A stretch of DNA of 38,404 nucleotides from Gelidibacter sp039916245 (GTDB lineage Bacteria; Bacteroidota; Bacteroidia; Flavobacteriales; Flavobacteriaceae): the NCBI RefSeq assembly GCF_039916245.1, contig NZ_JBDSLS010000084.1, positions 1 through 38,404 on the forward strand. Direction: 5' to 3'. Positions 26,505 through 35,099 of the stretch are shown here, piece after piece (within the stretch, counting starts at the first letter, position 1; the number at the start of each line of letters is the position of its first letter). The notes beneath the pieces were generated by a model. It was not told the DNA's origin. It did no database searches and saw nothing but the letters and a program-made list of their open reading frames with translations. The position numbers and the translations under genes are program-made.

Positions 26505-27704
26505 TTATTGGGTTTTCTCTTGGCTTTCAGGTTTATTAACAAAAATCAAAATAAACACAAATACCAAGACACTCATCATAGCCGTTAACATAAAGGCCAC
26601 CGCTGCCCCGTAGTAGGTCCATAATAATCCTGCCAAGGCGCTAGCAATCATCAAGGCGATGCTTTGCAGTGCTACAAAAAGCCCAATTCCCGTACCTACT
26701 TCTTCTTTTTTACAGAGGCTCGCCACCCACGCTTTCGAAATTCCCTCGGTAGCTGCCATATATATTCCATAAATCCCGAACAGTACATAAAACAAGGAGT
26801 TGGTGCTCGCCTCAGCCATTCCAAAATAAATACCAGAAAAAAGAATTAAACCAAAAAGAAAGATCTTTTTGAGGCCCAAATGGTCCGCCAATAAGCCTAA
26901 AGGAAATGCCAAGAGCGCATACACCAGGTTGTAAAAAATGTATACCATAATCACGTGGTTCTCGTTCCCCGTTGCCTCGTTCACTCTGAGCAATAATAAC
27001 ATATCAGAACTATTAAAAAGAGCAAATGCGACTAATCCGATCATCAACTTTTTGTAAGCGGGCGTTGACACTTTCCAATATTTAAAATATGAAAAAAAAC
27101 CTGGTGCTCCTTTTTGCTCTTGTGGTAGTACAGGCTTTTCCTTAATAAAATAGGTAAACGCCACCGAAATAATGGCAGGTACAAACGCTATATAAAAAAG
27201 CCATGCGAGTTTCCCTGGATAAAAATGCAGGAACAACAAGGCTAACGCAGGGCCAAAGACCGCTCCTAAAGTATCCCACCCTCGATGAAAACTGAATACC
27301 TGCCCTTTAGTCTTGAATGTAGATTCGTCTGAAAGAATTGCATCTCTTGGAGCCGTGCGCGAACCTTTTCCAAGTCGATCAATAGTTCTTGCAAAAAACA
27401 CCCATACCGGAAATATAAAAACAGCCATCATCGGTTTGGCTATGGCGCTTAAAAAATACCCCATCCGCACAAACGGCATTCGCCTGCCAATCCTGTCGCT
27501 CCAATTGCCAAAATAACCTTTGCTCAATCCGGAAGTCGCTTCAGCAACACCTTCCAGCAAGCCTATCAGAAATATCGAAAAACCGATACTCTGCAGATAA
27601 ACGGGAATAATGGGGTAAAGCATTTCGCTTGCGATATCAGCAAACATACTTACCAAAGAAAGTATCCAGACGACGCGTGAGATATTTGTAAATATTTTTT
27701 TCAT
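26505..27704 (-). CDS. Major facilitator superfamily transporter
   Basis: 399 residues with about 12 membrane segments and the MFS loop motif between helices 2 and 3 (GYFGNWSDRIGRRMPFVRMG). A second conserved stretch (FFARTIDRLGKGSRTAPRDAIL) follows helix 4. Such proteins are proton-driven exporters or importers, and the substrate is not visible in the sequence. It is preceded on the same strand, 16 bases away, by a possible 39-residue peptide gene, which may point to peptide or metabolite export. The nearest sequence class is the general set of uncharacterised MFS proteins in Bacteroidota and proteobacteria. Confidence 0.88.
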   Translation of the reverse strand: MKKIFTNISRVVWILSLVSMFADIASEMLYPIIPVYLQSIGFSIFLIGLLEGVAEATSGLSKGYFGNWSDRIGRRMPFVRMGYFLSAIAKPMMAVFIFPVWVFFARTIDRLGKGSRTAPRDAILSDESTFKTKGQVFSFHRGWDTLGAVFGPALALLFLHFYPGKLAWLFYIAFVPAIISVAFTYFIKEKPVLPQEQKGAPGFFSYFKYWKVSTPAYKKLMIGLVAFALFNSSDMLLLLRVNEATGNENHVIMVYIFYNLVYALLAFPLGLLADHLGLKKIFLFGLILFSGIYFGMAEASTNSLFYVLFGIYGIYMAATEGISKAWVASLCKKEEVGTGIGLFVALQSIALMIASALAGLLWTYYGAAVAFMLTAMMSVLVFVFILIFVNKPESQEKTQ

Positions 27705-27720
27705 GGCCGTTACCTATTTT

Positions 27721-27840
27721 TTAAAATTCGTCATCACAATTTGATAAGCCTGTTTTTTTAGCTTTCGGATTACCTTTTCCAAAGTGTGGTTTATTTATTG
27801 AAACAGAAAATTCAGGATTATCAAGAGAAGCATTTTTCAT
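27721..27840 (-). CDS. Possible 39-residue peptide gene upstream of the MFS transporter
   Basis: The frame begins MKNASLDNPEFSVSINK, continues with a basic, glycine-containing segment (PHFGKGNPKAKKTG) and ends LSNCDDEF with a single cysteine. It is preceded by TAAGGAGGTCAATG, a full AAGGAGGT Shine-Dalgarno sequence only two bases from the ATG. This is striking because genes in this phylum rarely have one. The stop is 16 bases before the MFS start on the same strand, so the two are probably co-transcribed. There is no GG leader or modifying enzyme beside it. A small regulator, a leader peptide for MFS expression or a peptide product are all possible. The frame is short enough that chance cannot be excluded. 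Confidence 0.42.
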   Translation of the reverse strand: MKNASLDNPEFSVSINKPHFGKGNPKAKKTGLSNCDDEF

Positions 27841-28204
27841 TGACCTCCTTAGCCTTAATCATTTTTAGATTTCAACGATAAGGAATTATGTGTTTTTAAG
27901 GTGGTTATCGGCGAACCCATCGTTCAGGTGTCTATACTATAAAGTTAACACTATTTGTTTTCTGCTCATATCTATCTTATCGGTAATATATAGTTATGTC
28001 AAAAAAATAATTCTTATTGTGAAAAATACGCATGCACACATATCTTTAAGTCTGCCGGTTGCTGAGCAAGATCAAATTATTGGCGAGTTTGCAATTACTC
28101 AGCAGTCTCTTATATTTCTATTTATTCATTTTAAAATTTGTAATTGAATAGATAAACCGAATATAATTTAACGATACCAAACATTCAACCGTCAAAGAAT
28201 AAAA
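27841..28204. other. Intergenic region upstream of the peptide-MFS pair
   Basis: 364 bases without a convincing gene. On the minus strand TAACTTTA followed by TATAG (around 27940-27950) is a near match to the phylum's -7 box and could start the peptide-MFS transcript. An imperfect inverted repeat GCTGAG / CTCAGC spans about 28060-28105. A plus-strand frame of 85 codons (27890-28147) has no protein-like character and is not called. Confidence 0.4.
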
Positions 28205-31200
28205 TCATTTTACAATTAATGGTGTATGGAGACTGGTGATATCTGTTGAAACATAATCACCATTGATAATTGTTAAGTACAATCTATAATGATTATGGTT
28301 TTTCGGTATTTTTAATGATATTTTCGCATCCACTCCTATGTCCTTTATTGCAAGATAGTTTCCATATGCGTCACATTTCACCAATGACCACTCATACTTT
28401 AAACCCTTAATTTTAGAGGCAAATTGCCACCCCTCATCCTTTTGATATACCATAGCATGAAAAGTGTAAGTTTTATCATCATAAATTAACTTCGCGGGTT
28501 TGAAGATTTTAATTTTAGGCAATTCAATCTTACTACTATTCTGATTTAATTGAGCTGAAAGTGTTGCATATGATGGTTTATACCTACCTTTTCTATCGAC
28601 TATTCCATCAAAATCAAGTTTATTACTCTCATGTTTGTCTTGCCAAGACATAATAAAGAAGGGGGTTTTATTTCTTACAATATTATGATCTTCTAAGAAA
28701 TCACTTTCTATTCCGCTTAAAATATACTGCTTTTTTATTTCTTTTAAATATGCAACCACATCATCTAAATACTCAGGATCCTTAACCAACAGCCCTATAG
28801 CATCAATATTTTTTATGTTTGATAGTATCCGATTGATATGAAATATAGAATGTTGGTTAACTTCAACATCAACTATCAAAGGACGTTTAGCATCTATTTT
28901 TTTTATTTCAGCAACTAAATTTTTTAGCCATAATATGTATGATCTATTTTGATAAAGAATTGAAGGTTTATGGTAAAAGTTGTTTTGATTGTATTGAACG
29001 TCATTTTCAATATGCCAAGAAATAATGTTGTTGGAATCTTTGAGAGCACTAATTGATTTAAGGATGTCCGATTTTAAGGCTTCAGTTTTTAAAGAATCCA
29101 CCATAAAATCGAGGTTTTCAGGGATCCAGAAACTATAAGAAATATTTAAACCACAAATTTTACTGATTTCTAAAACATTGTAATTATAAATGGAATTGTC
29201 TTGATATTTTATGGTATTTATTCCTAGACTTTTAAGGTTTTTAAAATCAGAAATTAATTTCTTCCTATTTAAAACATGGTAATCATTTTCCCAATTATGC
29301 CCTTGTTTAAGATTGATTCCTCTTATGTAAGGCATCTTTACCTCATTTGTATTAATCTCCGGGATTGTGGTCTTACCTTGGGGTAGTGGCTTTGGAATAT
29401 AATCCGGTACATCCTTCTTAGCAAACATGTTAATTGTAGTTTGTTTTGAAGTTATGGACCAATCTAAATAATCATTGTATTTTTCGCCAGATGGCCAATT
29501 ATTATCATATTTACTATTAAAATATATAATTGATTTTATTTCCTTAAAATCAGTTTCAATGGAGGTGACTGCATTATCTATCCAGTTTGAGGAAATTTCA
29601 TTGGAATCATTTTTTAATGAACCAAATTCAGAAATGATTACAGGTGTCGAAGGAAGTTTTTTAAATTTATTATGAAATGGCATGTACAAAGAATCAAATT
29701 CTTGCCACTTACCATCCGCATTTAATTTTCCATAATTTAAAATATTAACTCCGATCCAATCTACATAGGCTTTACCAGGATAATAGGAATTTATATTTTT
29801 TGATTTCCACGGGTTCCATATCCATATAACATTGTCTGCCCCCTCTTTCTTAAAAATTTCATAGGTATGGATCCATGCCGATTTAAACTTTTCTGGCGCA
29901 GTATTTCCGTACATATACCAAGGATAAAAAGGATTGTCAAATTCGTGGGCAAATCTTAAGAAAATAGGTTTATTTATTTCTCTAAGCTTATTTGCAAAAC
30001 GTACAAAATAATTGTCGAAATAACCATTTTCTATAAGGTCGTAAACGTGCTGACCATTTATTTCGCTACCAAATGTGTTTAACCAAGGTTCCCAAGTGAT
30101 TACTGGCATGGATTTTTGATCATAGATAGTTGCGATTAAGTCATCGGGAAAACTATTTTCAAAATATTTATCCCATGCTACGTACAGCGAAATTAGATTG
30201 AATTCATTATCAACCATTGTGGATAGTTTATCAACATCAACCATATCTGTTAGACCACTATCTTCTTTAGGAGCGAAAACACCTACATAATTGATAGTAT
30301 TTATCACATTTTTTTCTGGGGTAACTCCTCCCCACTTTACATAGTCTCCATAATATTGAAGGCCAGCACAACTGATCACAAAAAACAAAGTTAAAATGAG
30401 TGCGGATTTGTTGAAAAAGTTAAAAACTCCATTTCTCATTGCATTAGTATAAACGATATGATGATGAGCCGTGGCTGATTCAACAGATTTATTTTCACTA
30501 TAGGCATAAACCAAAGTATAAAACATGAAAAAGGCATTGAGCAACGCAAAGCCAGACATGACTATTGAAAATGGTGTAAAATCCAGATACAGGCCATAAA
30601 AAACAGCAATTATTGATATGATGCCAATAATTAAGTTGGGTATTACTATTTTGAAACTAGTTACCTCTTTATCATCTTTGGGCGTTGGTAGGTAAGGCAC
30701 TTTTTTTCTGATGATAGTATATATAAAACCTAACAGAAAGATCCACCAGGTACACATTAATAATAATCCACCCTGTAAATGTATGCCACGTTCACTTTTA
30801 TACATCACCCATTTTTGCACATACACTCTAATGCATATTATAGAAATTAATACGGGCATATAAATAAGTCCAAACCTTATAACATTTCCTTTCCAGGGCA
30901 GGGAAGCATTAAATAACGATAAAATGGGAATTAAAAAACCTATCAGAAAGAATAGACCTGATAGGTAATGAAGAGGCAATATACCATAATGTAATTTTTG
31001 TCTCCAACTAAATTTTTTAAAAAGTTTGGGATACACTGAAACCAATAATTCTAAGGTACCTCTTGACCATTTTAATTGCTGCTTATAGTACGCCGTTAAA
31101 GATGCAGGAACCAATCCTTTTGTAAAAACTTCAGGCACATATATAGATTTCCATCCTTTAGCATGCAATTGCATGGCTGTATGCATATCCTCAGATAATC

Positions 31201-31966
31201 CCGCCGCATGTCCGCCAATTGAGTCTAAAGCCTTGCGTCTGAAAATACAATTGGCACCAATGGCATTAACTGTTCCATATGAATTCATGGACATCATCAT
31301 AGGTCCATAAAAATGAAAGGTTTGTTGCGCTGCGCCTTCCGCAACGTAAGATTCATCGACATTATAATAAGCCTGAACTGTTTGTACGAACCCTATGGCA
31401 TCATCATCAAAATACGGAATAATTTCTTCCAAAAAATTGGATTTCGGAATGTGATCAGGATCTAAAATAAGGCATAAATCTCCAGTGGCTTGTAATAAAG
31501 CATTGTTAATATTGCCCGCTTTTGCGTTGATCCTATTAGTTCTTGTGACATGGATAATATCATTTTCCTTACAAAAATTCTTTAAAAAAGCATCATTAGC
31601 TTCATCGCATAAAAAAGTTGTGTGAGGGTAACCCATTTTTTTTATGGCTAAAAGCGTCTGGGTAGTCATTTCATAAGGTTCGCCAGGGAAATACGTAGTA
31701 AGAACATCTACCGTAAATTGTTTCTTAGATATGGGTTTTTTAGGAATGCTAATATTCCAGTAATGATACCATATATATACAATTCGTAAGGTATCAAATA
31801 GAATTACAGCGGTCAGTAAAACGAATAAAAATGGGGTTTCAATCAATTCGGGCTGAATAAACCAATAAAAGAAGTTAAGCAAACTCAACAGTGCAATCAC
31901 AATAATTGAACGGAGAATAAGGAGTTCCTTTTTACTTGGGCTTTTTATAATGTTATGGTCGGTCAT
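28205..31966 (-). CDS. Fusion of processive GT2 glycosyltransferase, GH26-like hydrolase and a second GH-like barrel
   Basis: 1253 residues. Two membrane segments (about 15-37 and 44-66) precede a cellulose-synthase-type GT2 domain (about 85-310). Its motifs are CDEAND (D121), LDPDHI (D169, D171), LSED (E259, D260) and QQLKW (296-300), a QxxRW box with Lys for Arg. About six membrane helices follow (about 325-535). The extracytoplasmic half has a GH26-like barrel (about 550-835) with PVITWEPW, LRFAHEFDNPFYPWY (acid/base E675), WIWNPW and VIISEFGS (nucleophile E780). A further barrel-like domain (about 875-1130: YIRGINLKQGHNW, WHIENDV with E987, LSGIESDF with E1087) and a C-terminal beta region complete it. 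It should synthesise and export a beta-linked polysaccharide, perhaps mannan-like, and trim or transfer it outside. Its ATG overlaps the stop of the preceding GH2-like gene by four bases. Confidence 0.85.
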   Translation of the reverse strand: MTDHNIIKSPSKKELLILRSIIVIALLSLLNFFYWFIQPELIETPFLFVLLTAVILFDTLRIVYIWYHYWNISIPKKPISKKQFTVDVLTTYFPGEPYEMTTQTLLAIKKMGYPHTTFLCDEANDAFLKNFCKENDIIHVTRTNRINAKAGNINNALLQATGDLCLILDPDHIPKSNFLEEIIPYFDDDAIGFVQTVQAYYNVDESYVAEGAAQQTFHFYGPMMMSMNSYGTVNAIGANCIFRRKALDSIGGHAAGLSEDMHTAMQLHAKGWKSIYVPEVFTKGLVPASLTAYYKQQLKWSRGTLELLVSVYPKLFKKFSWRQKLHYGILPLHYLSGLFFLIGFLIPILSLFNASLPWKGNVIRFGLIYMPVLISIICIRVYVQKWVMYKSERGIHLQGGLLLMCTWWIFLLGFIYTIIRKKVPYLPTPKDDKEVTSFKIVIPNLIIGIISIIAVFYGLYLDFTPFSIVMSGFALLNAFFMFYTLVYAYSENKSVESATAHHHIVYTNAMRNGVFNFFNKSALILTLFFVISCAGLQYYGDYVKWGGVTPEKNVINTINYVGVFAPKEDSGLTDMVDVDKLSTMVDNEFNLISLYVAWDKYFENSFPDDLIATIYDQKSMPVITWEPWLNTFGSEINGQHVYDLIENGYFDNYFVRFANKLREINKPIFLRFAHEFDNPFYPWYMYGNTAPEKFKSAWIHTYEIFKKEGADNVIWIWNPWKSKNINSYYPGKAYVDWIGVNILNYGKLNADGKWQEFDSLYMPFHNKFKKLPSTPVIISEFGSLKNDSNEISSNWIDNAVTSIETDFKEIKSIIYFNSKYDNNWPSGEKYNDYLDWSITSKQTTINMFAKKDVPDYIPKPLPQGKTTIPEINTNEVKMPYIRGINLKQGHNWENDYHVLNRKKLISDFKNLKSLGINTIKYQDNSIYNYNVLEISKICGLNISYSFWIPENLDFMVDSLKTEALKSDILKSISALKDSNNIISWHIENDVQYNQNNFYHKPSILYQNRSYILWLKNLVAEIKKIDAKRPLIVDVEVNQHSIFHINRILSNIKNIDAIGLLVKDPEYLDDVVAYLKEIKKQYILSGIESDFLEDHNIVRNKTPFFIMSWQDKHESNKLDFDGIVDRKGRYKPSYATLSAQLNQNSSKIELPKIKIFKPAKLIYDDKTYTFHAMVYQKDEGWQFASKIKGLKYEWSLVKCDAYGNYLAIKDIGVDAKISLKIPKNHNHYRLYLTIINGDYVSTDITSLHTPLIVK

Positions 31967-33291
31967 TTCTTTAAAACATAAAAGGGGATGTTTGCTGTAG
32001 CGAAATTTCCTTTTCCATCGTATACATAGGCAAAAATCCTAAAAGGACCTTCTTTGTCGGGTATATTAAATGTTAAGGAATTTGCCTTCTTTTCAATAAT
32101 ACGTATGGATAGTTTTTTTGGTTGCCTCTCGTTTTCCGTTTGATTATAGTTCCACCCTTCATTAAAAACCTCCCACTTAAATTGATAGGTTGTGTCCAAT
32201 GGACTTTCCATTATAATCTTAGCGGTTTTAATTTCATTGGCACTATAAATCAATGTATCATTTGCGCCTTGGTTATCTATAAGCATATATTTAATTTGTG
32301 GTGGCCAATCATTTTCGTTTTTTGGAGCACCCCAAAGCGATTTTAAACTATAGAAGACCTGTGATTTTCTTCCATCTTCATCAAAAACACTAAACCAGGT
32401 ATGCGTGTGTTCTTGTTTTTGTCCCCAGAAAAACGCTAAATCCCCTAATGATGCTTCGTCTTTAAGAATATTTGCATTATACAGTTCAACATATTGCTCT
32501 GCTTTTTTTGTACTTGTTTGCTCTATAGGAACCAACCATGGCGTCATGGTTTCTTCCCATGGTCCATTGCTGCCATATTCACTTATATAATAAGGCAGCA
32601 CATTAGTTACAATTGCAATTTTTTTCATTAGTGGCTTTATCATTTTAAGATTTCCAAAGGCATTAAAACCGATCACATCTAATTGTGGAGAATGTAAATG
32701 AATGCTTAGGGTTTGCGTTCTTGATGGAATCAAACATGTGCCTACGGGATGATTTGGATCTTCCTTATGTATCATATCAATGAGCTCATTGAACGTGTTT
32801 ATAAAAGCATTCTTTCTAAACACCAATGGATAATCAAGTTCATTCCCTAAGTTCCAAAACAAAAGCGCTGGATGTTTTTTATACTTGTTCACCACTGTCT
32901 TGATACTATCCTTTAGTTCATTAGTCTTTTTTTCATCAGAATAAAAATTGTACTCCTTATTATATTTAGGTAGAGGAATATCAATTATTACTGCTAAATT
33001 ATTTTGATGAGCCTCATCAAGTAGGGCTTCACTAATTGAGTCGTAAACACGAATAGTATTGGCGCCAATTTCAGATAAAGAATTTAGATAATGATGACCA
33101 GAAGCACCTCTAATCTTAAAAGGAGCACCATTTCTATAAAGTTTAAAACTGTTTTGATCCTTTGTTATATAAACTGTTTTTGTATCATCAGCAATTTTTG
33201 TATCGGAGTGGGTGTAGAAATATATTGCCATGGTTAAAAGCATGACACTTAATATAAGTAAGGAAACCCATTTTAATATTCGTTTCAACAC
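31963..33291 (-). CDS. Membrane-anchored GH2-like TIM-barrel glycosidase
   Basis: 442 residues with one N-terminal membrane anchor (about 8-26) and a GH2/GH-A clan barrel. It has KIRGASGHHYLNSLSEIGAN and RVYD, the acid/base pair N150-E151 in LLFWNLGNE, and the probable nucleophile E238 in YYISEYGS. The last 100 residues form a beta domain (KIIMESPLDTTYQFKWEVFN). Start is GTG, because no in-frame ATG is close. The active site faces outside the cytoplasm. Overlap of four bases with the GT2 fusion gene (ATGA) shows translational coupling, so it most likely acts on, or remodels, the polymer made by that synthase. The closest known relatives are the small GH2-type or GH5-like proteins found with exopolysaccharide synthases. 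The substrate is unknown. Confidence 0.83.
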   Translation of the reverse strand: MLKRILKWVSLLILSVMLLTMAIYFYTHSDTKIADDTKTVYITKDQNSFKLYRNGAPFKIRGASGHHYLNSLSEIGANTIRVYDSISEALLDEAHQNNLAVIIDIPLPKYNKEYNFYSDEKKTNELKDSIKTVVNKYKKHPALLFWNLGNELDYPLVFRKNAFINTFNELIDMIHKEDPNHPVGTCLIPSRTQTLSIHLHSPQLDVIGFNAFGNLKMIKPLMKKIAIVTNVLPYYISEYGSNGPWEETMTPWLVPIEQTSTKKAEQYVELYNANILKDEASLGDLAFFWGQKQEHTHTWFSVFDEDGRKSQVFYSLKSLWGAPKNENDWPPQIKYMLIDNQGANDTLIYSANEIKTAKIIMESPLDTTYQFKWEVFNEGWNYNQTENERQPKKLSIRIIEKKANSLTFNIPDKEGPFRIFAYVYDGKGNFATANIPFYVLKK

Positions 33292-33444
33292 ATTTGAAAT
33301 TTTGAAATGAATGTAATCAATAAAGTTATATCAATGAATTACTTCTGATTAAAAACCTAATAGAGATGATAAAGGGTGTTTTTAGAGATAAATAATCGAT
33401 ATAATGGTACCAAATTAGAATCCAGTCCATAATCATTACTTCTA

Positions 33445-33993
33445 TTAGAATATATACCTAAAACCTAATAGATAATCACCTTCAATGGTGCCAAAAGTGA
33501 GCTCCAAATGCTCTAGTTGATATTCGTTTGTAAAAAGCAAAGTGCTTCCGATCCCAACAACTGCGCCGGCCAAAATATCCCAACCATCATGCCTTTGGGC
33601 ATCGAGCCTGCTAAAAGCCGTAAATCCCGCTATGGCATATGCAGGAATACTATATTTAAATCCGTAGCGCTTGTGAATAAATGAAGCGCCCTGAAAGGTT
33701 GTGGAGGTATGGCCCGAAGGAAAAGCATAATCACCTTGATCATGAGGTCGTGGTTTATTTATGGATACTTTTAATACATAGGTAAGAGCTTGATTCAGTA
33801 AAAACCCCTTAGTAAATTGCCAGGTTCCCTGCCTATCTTCCTTAAATAAAGTAACTGTTAATACAGCGACCGGAACCACAAAAAAACCAATATCTCCTGC
33901 AGTTTCGACCCCTGACTTTTGAGCGTTAATCGTATAACAATTGAACACTAGAAATACAGTCATAAGTGGTATAATGATTAATTGCTTGAGCAT
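33445..33993 (-). CDS. PAP2-family membrane phosphatase
   Basis: 182 residues with a signal peptide or first helix (MLKQLIIIPLMTVFLVFNCY). The phosphatase triad of motifs is complete: K75 to R82-P83 (KVSINKPRP), PSGH (92-95), and S128-R129 to H135 and D139 (SRLDAQRHDGWD). The active site faces the periplasm. Family members dephosphorylate lipid phosphates such as undecaprenyl pyrophosphate or phosphatidylglycerol phosphate. It lies on the same strand 153 bases upstream of the GH2-like gene and may belong to the same transcript. That would fit recycling of a lipid carrier, although cellulose-type synthases do not need one. Confidence 0.9.
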   Translation of the reverse strand: MLKQLIIIPLMTVFLVFNCYTINAQKSGVETAGDIGFFVVPVAVLTVTLFKEDRQGTWQFTKGFLLNQALTYVLKVSINKPRPHDQGDYAFPSGHTSTTFQGASFIHKRYGFKYSIPAYAIAGFTAFSRLDAQRHDGWDILAGAVVGIGSTLLFTNEYQLEHLELTFGTIEGDYLLGFRYIF

Positions 33994-34430
33994 AACTTTC
34001 GTTAATATAAAGTGATTTTCGTTAAAGCATTTCTCCTACGCAATGATCGCCATTTTTTTATTTTAATCAAATATAGAATTTAAATCTTTAGAAAAATTAA
34101 AACCTATTAAACCCTCATTATTAATGTCATACCAACGCATTTAAGGAGTCTCTTTTAACATAAACGGTAAGCGTTGAGTCCTTCATCGCCACTAATTCGC
34201 CAACAATTTGTGCATAAGAAAAGCGAGAAGGAAACAATTTAGATGTCCTTAAAAAACACTGATTAGGATTAATTATGGTCAAAAGCAATTTGCAAATCTA
34301 GAGGAAAATTAAAGCCCGATCTAAGGTCAACAAAAATCCCGAAACACAATAGCATTTCAGGAGTTTATCATTCTAAATCAATCACTTAAAAAATCGCTCA
34401 ATCATTCTCATCATCATTTTATTTTTTAAT
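33994..34430. other. Intergenic region with a possible gene remnant
   Basis: 437 bases between PAP2 and the PepSY-like gene. On the minus strand, about 34125-34300, an open stretch without an ATG start reads as protein-like sequence (for example CFLRTSKLFPSRFSYAQIVG and then ELVAMKDSTLTVYVKRDSLN) before a TGA. It may be the end of a decayed gene, but no family is recognised. The terminator after the PepSY gene lies here as a separate entry. Confidence 0.3.
34332..34361 (-). terminator. Probable terminator of the PepSY-like gene
   Basis: On the minus strand CCTGAAA pairs with TTTCGGG (one G-T pair) around a 10-base loop, and ATTTTTG follows. It lies about 70 bases after the PepSY-like stop. 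Confidence 0.5.
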
Positions 34431-34856
34431 TTATTTTTTTACAATCTTACCCTCTGGATTGATGGCAATTTCCATCTCGCTCTTCCCTTTTTCGATCATA
34501 AACTCATACAACATTCCCTCTTGGGTCTCAGAGATTTCAGCTTCTTCAATTTTGTAACCTGGATATGCACTCAATAAAGAAGACTTAATGTTTTGTGGAA
34601 TGTCCTTTACATTTATTTGATGTTCGGTTTCTTTCCAAGTCCCATCTTCCCTAAAATTTGCAGAATATTTCGTGTTATTCATTTTGAACTCAGCTTCCCA
34701 TTCGGTGGCATTTTCTTTATCCCATGTTACTTTGGTTGCTGTTGGGAATTTCTTTGTGAAGGCCTCTTTTACTTTTTGTGGCACCGGATCGCTTGATGTA
34801 AAAGCAAACATGACACAGACCAGAAATGTTCCTAAAATAATTTTTAATGTTTTCAT
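34431..34856 (-). CDS. Secreted PepSY-like domain protein
   Basis: 141 residues with a Sec signal peptide (MKTLKIILGTFLVCVMFAFT) and two PepSY-like half repeats. The repeats are VKEAFTKKFPTATKVTWDKE with YSANFREDGTW, and IKSSLLSAYPGYKIEEAEIS with YEFMIEKG. The fold is that of the PepSY_like (DUF2874) family, small periplasmic proteins related to beta-lactamase-inhibitor-like domains. Their function is unknown. It is located 2 kb from a histidine kinase and response regulator pair, as PepSY-like genes often are in this phylum. Two 10-base direct repeats and a TTA microsatellite lie just upstream. Confidence 0.85.
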   Translation of the reverse strand: MKTLKIILGTFLVCVMFAFTSSDPVPQKVKEAFTKKFPTATKVTWDKENATEWEAEFKMNNTKYSANFREDGTWKETEHQINVKDIPQNIKSSLLSAYPGYKIEEAEISETQEGMLYEFMIEKGKSEMEIAINPEGKIVKK

Positions 34857-34900
34857 CTTTTATCCTTTTTTAAATTAATCTTTTCGTAAATGTATAACTC

Positions 34901-34932
34901 AATTCTAAAGATAGATTAAAGGAATTCTAAAG
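34901..34932. promoter_or_regulatory. Pair of direct repeats upstream of the PepSY-like gene
   Basis: AATTCTAAAG occurs at 34901-34910 and again at 34923-34932, spaced 22 bases (about two helical turns). The spacing fits tandem binding by an OmpR-type response regulator. On the minus strand a near-consensus box TATCTTTA lies between them. Confidence 0.45.
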
Positions 34933-34948
34933 GGTTTTTAAAGGCCAG

Positions 34949-34973
34949 TTATTATTATTATTATTATTATTAT
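34949..34973. repeat. TTA trinucleotide microsatellite
   Basis: About eight tandem TTA units form 25 bases, 92 bases upstream of the PepSY-like start and just beyond the direct repeats. Such tracts can vary in length by slippage. Confidence 0.85.
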
Positions 34974-35099
34974 GGAACAACAAATCATTGAAGGCAATGA
35001 ACTACTTGCGGCTTAGTTTATCAAAATTAGAGTCTCGACTTCTGTTTGGAATTCAATTAATTACAATCCCATTTTGAGTAGACAAATCCAAACGGGAAC

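Noticed and set aside
27890..28147. An 85-codon plus-strand frame upstream of the MFS gene
   Set aside because: The translation has no conserved motif, domain or start context, and it opposes the probable promoter of the peptide-MFS pair.
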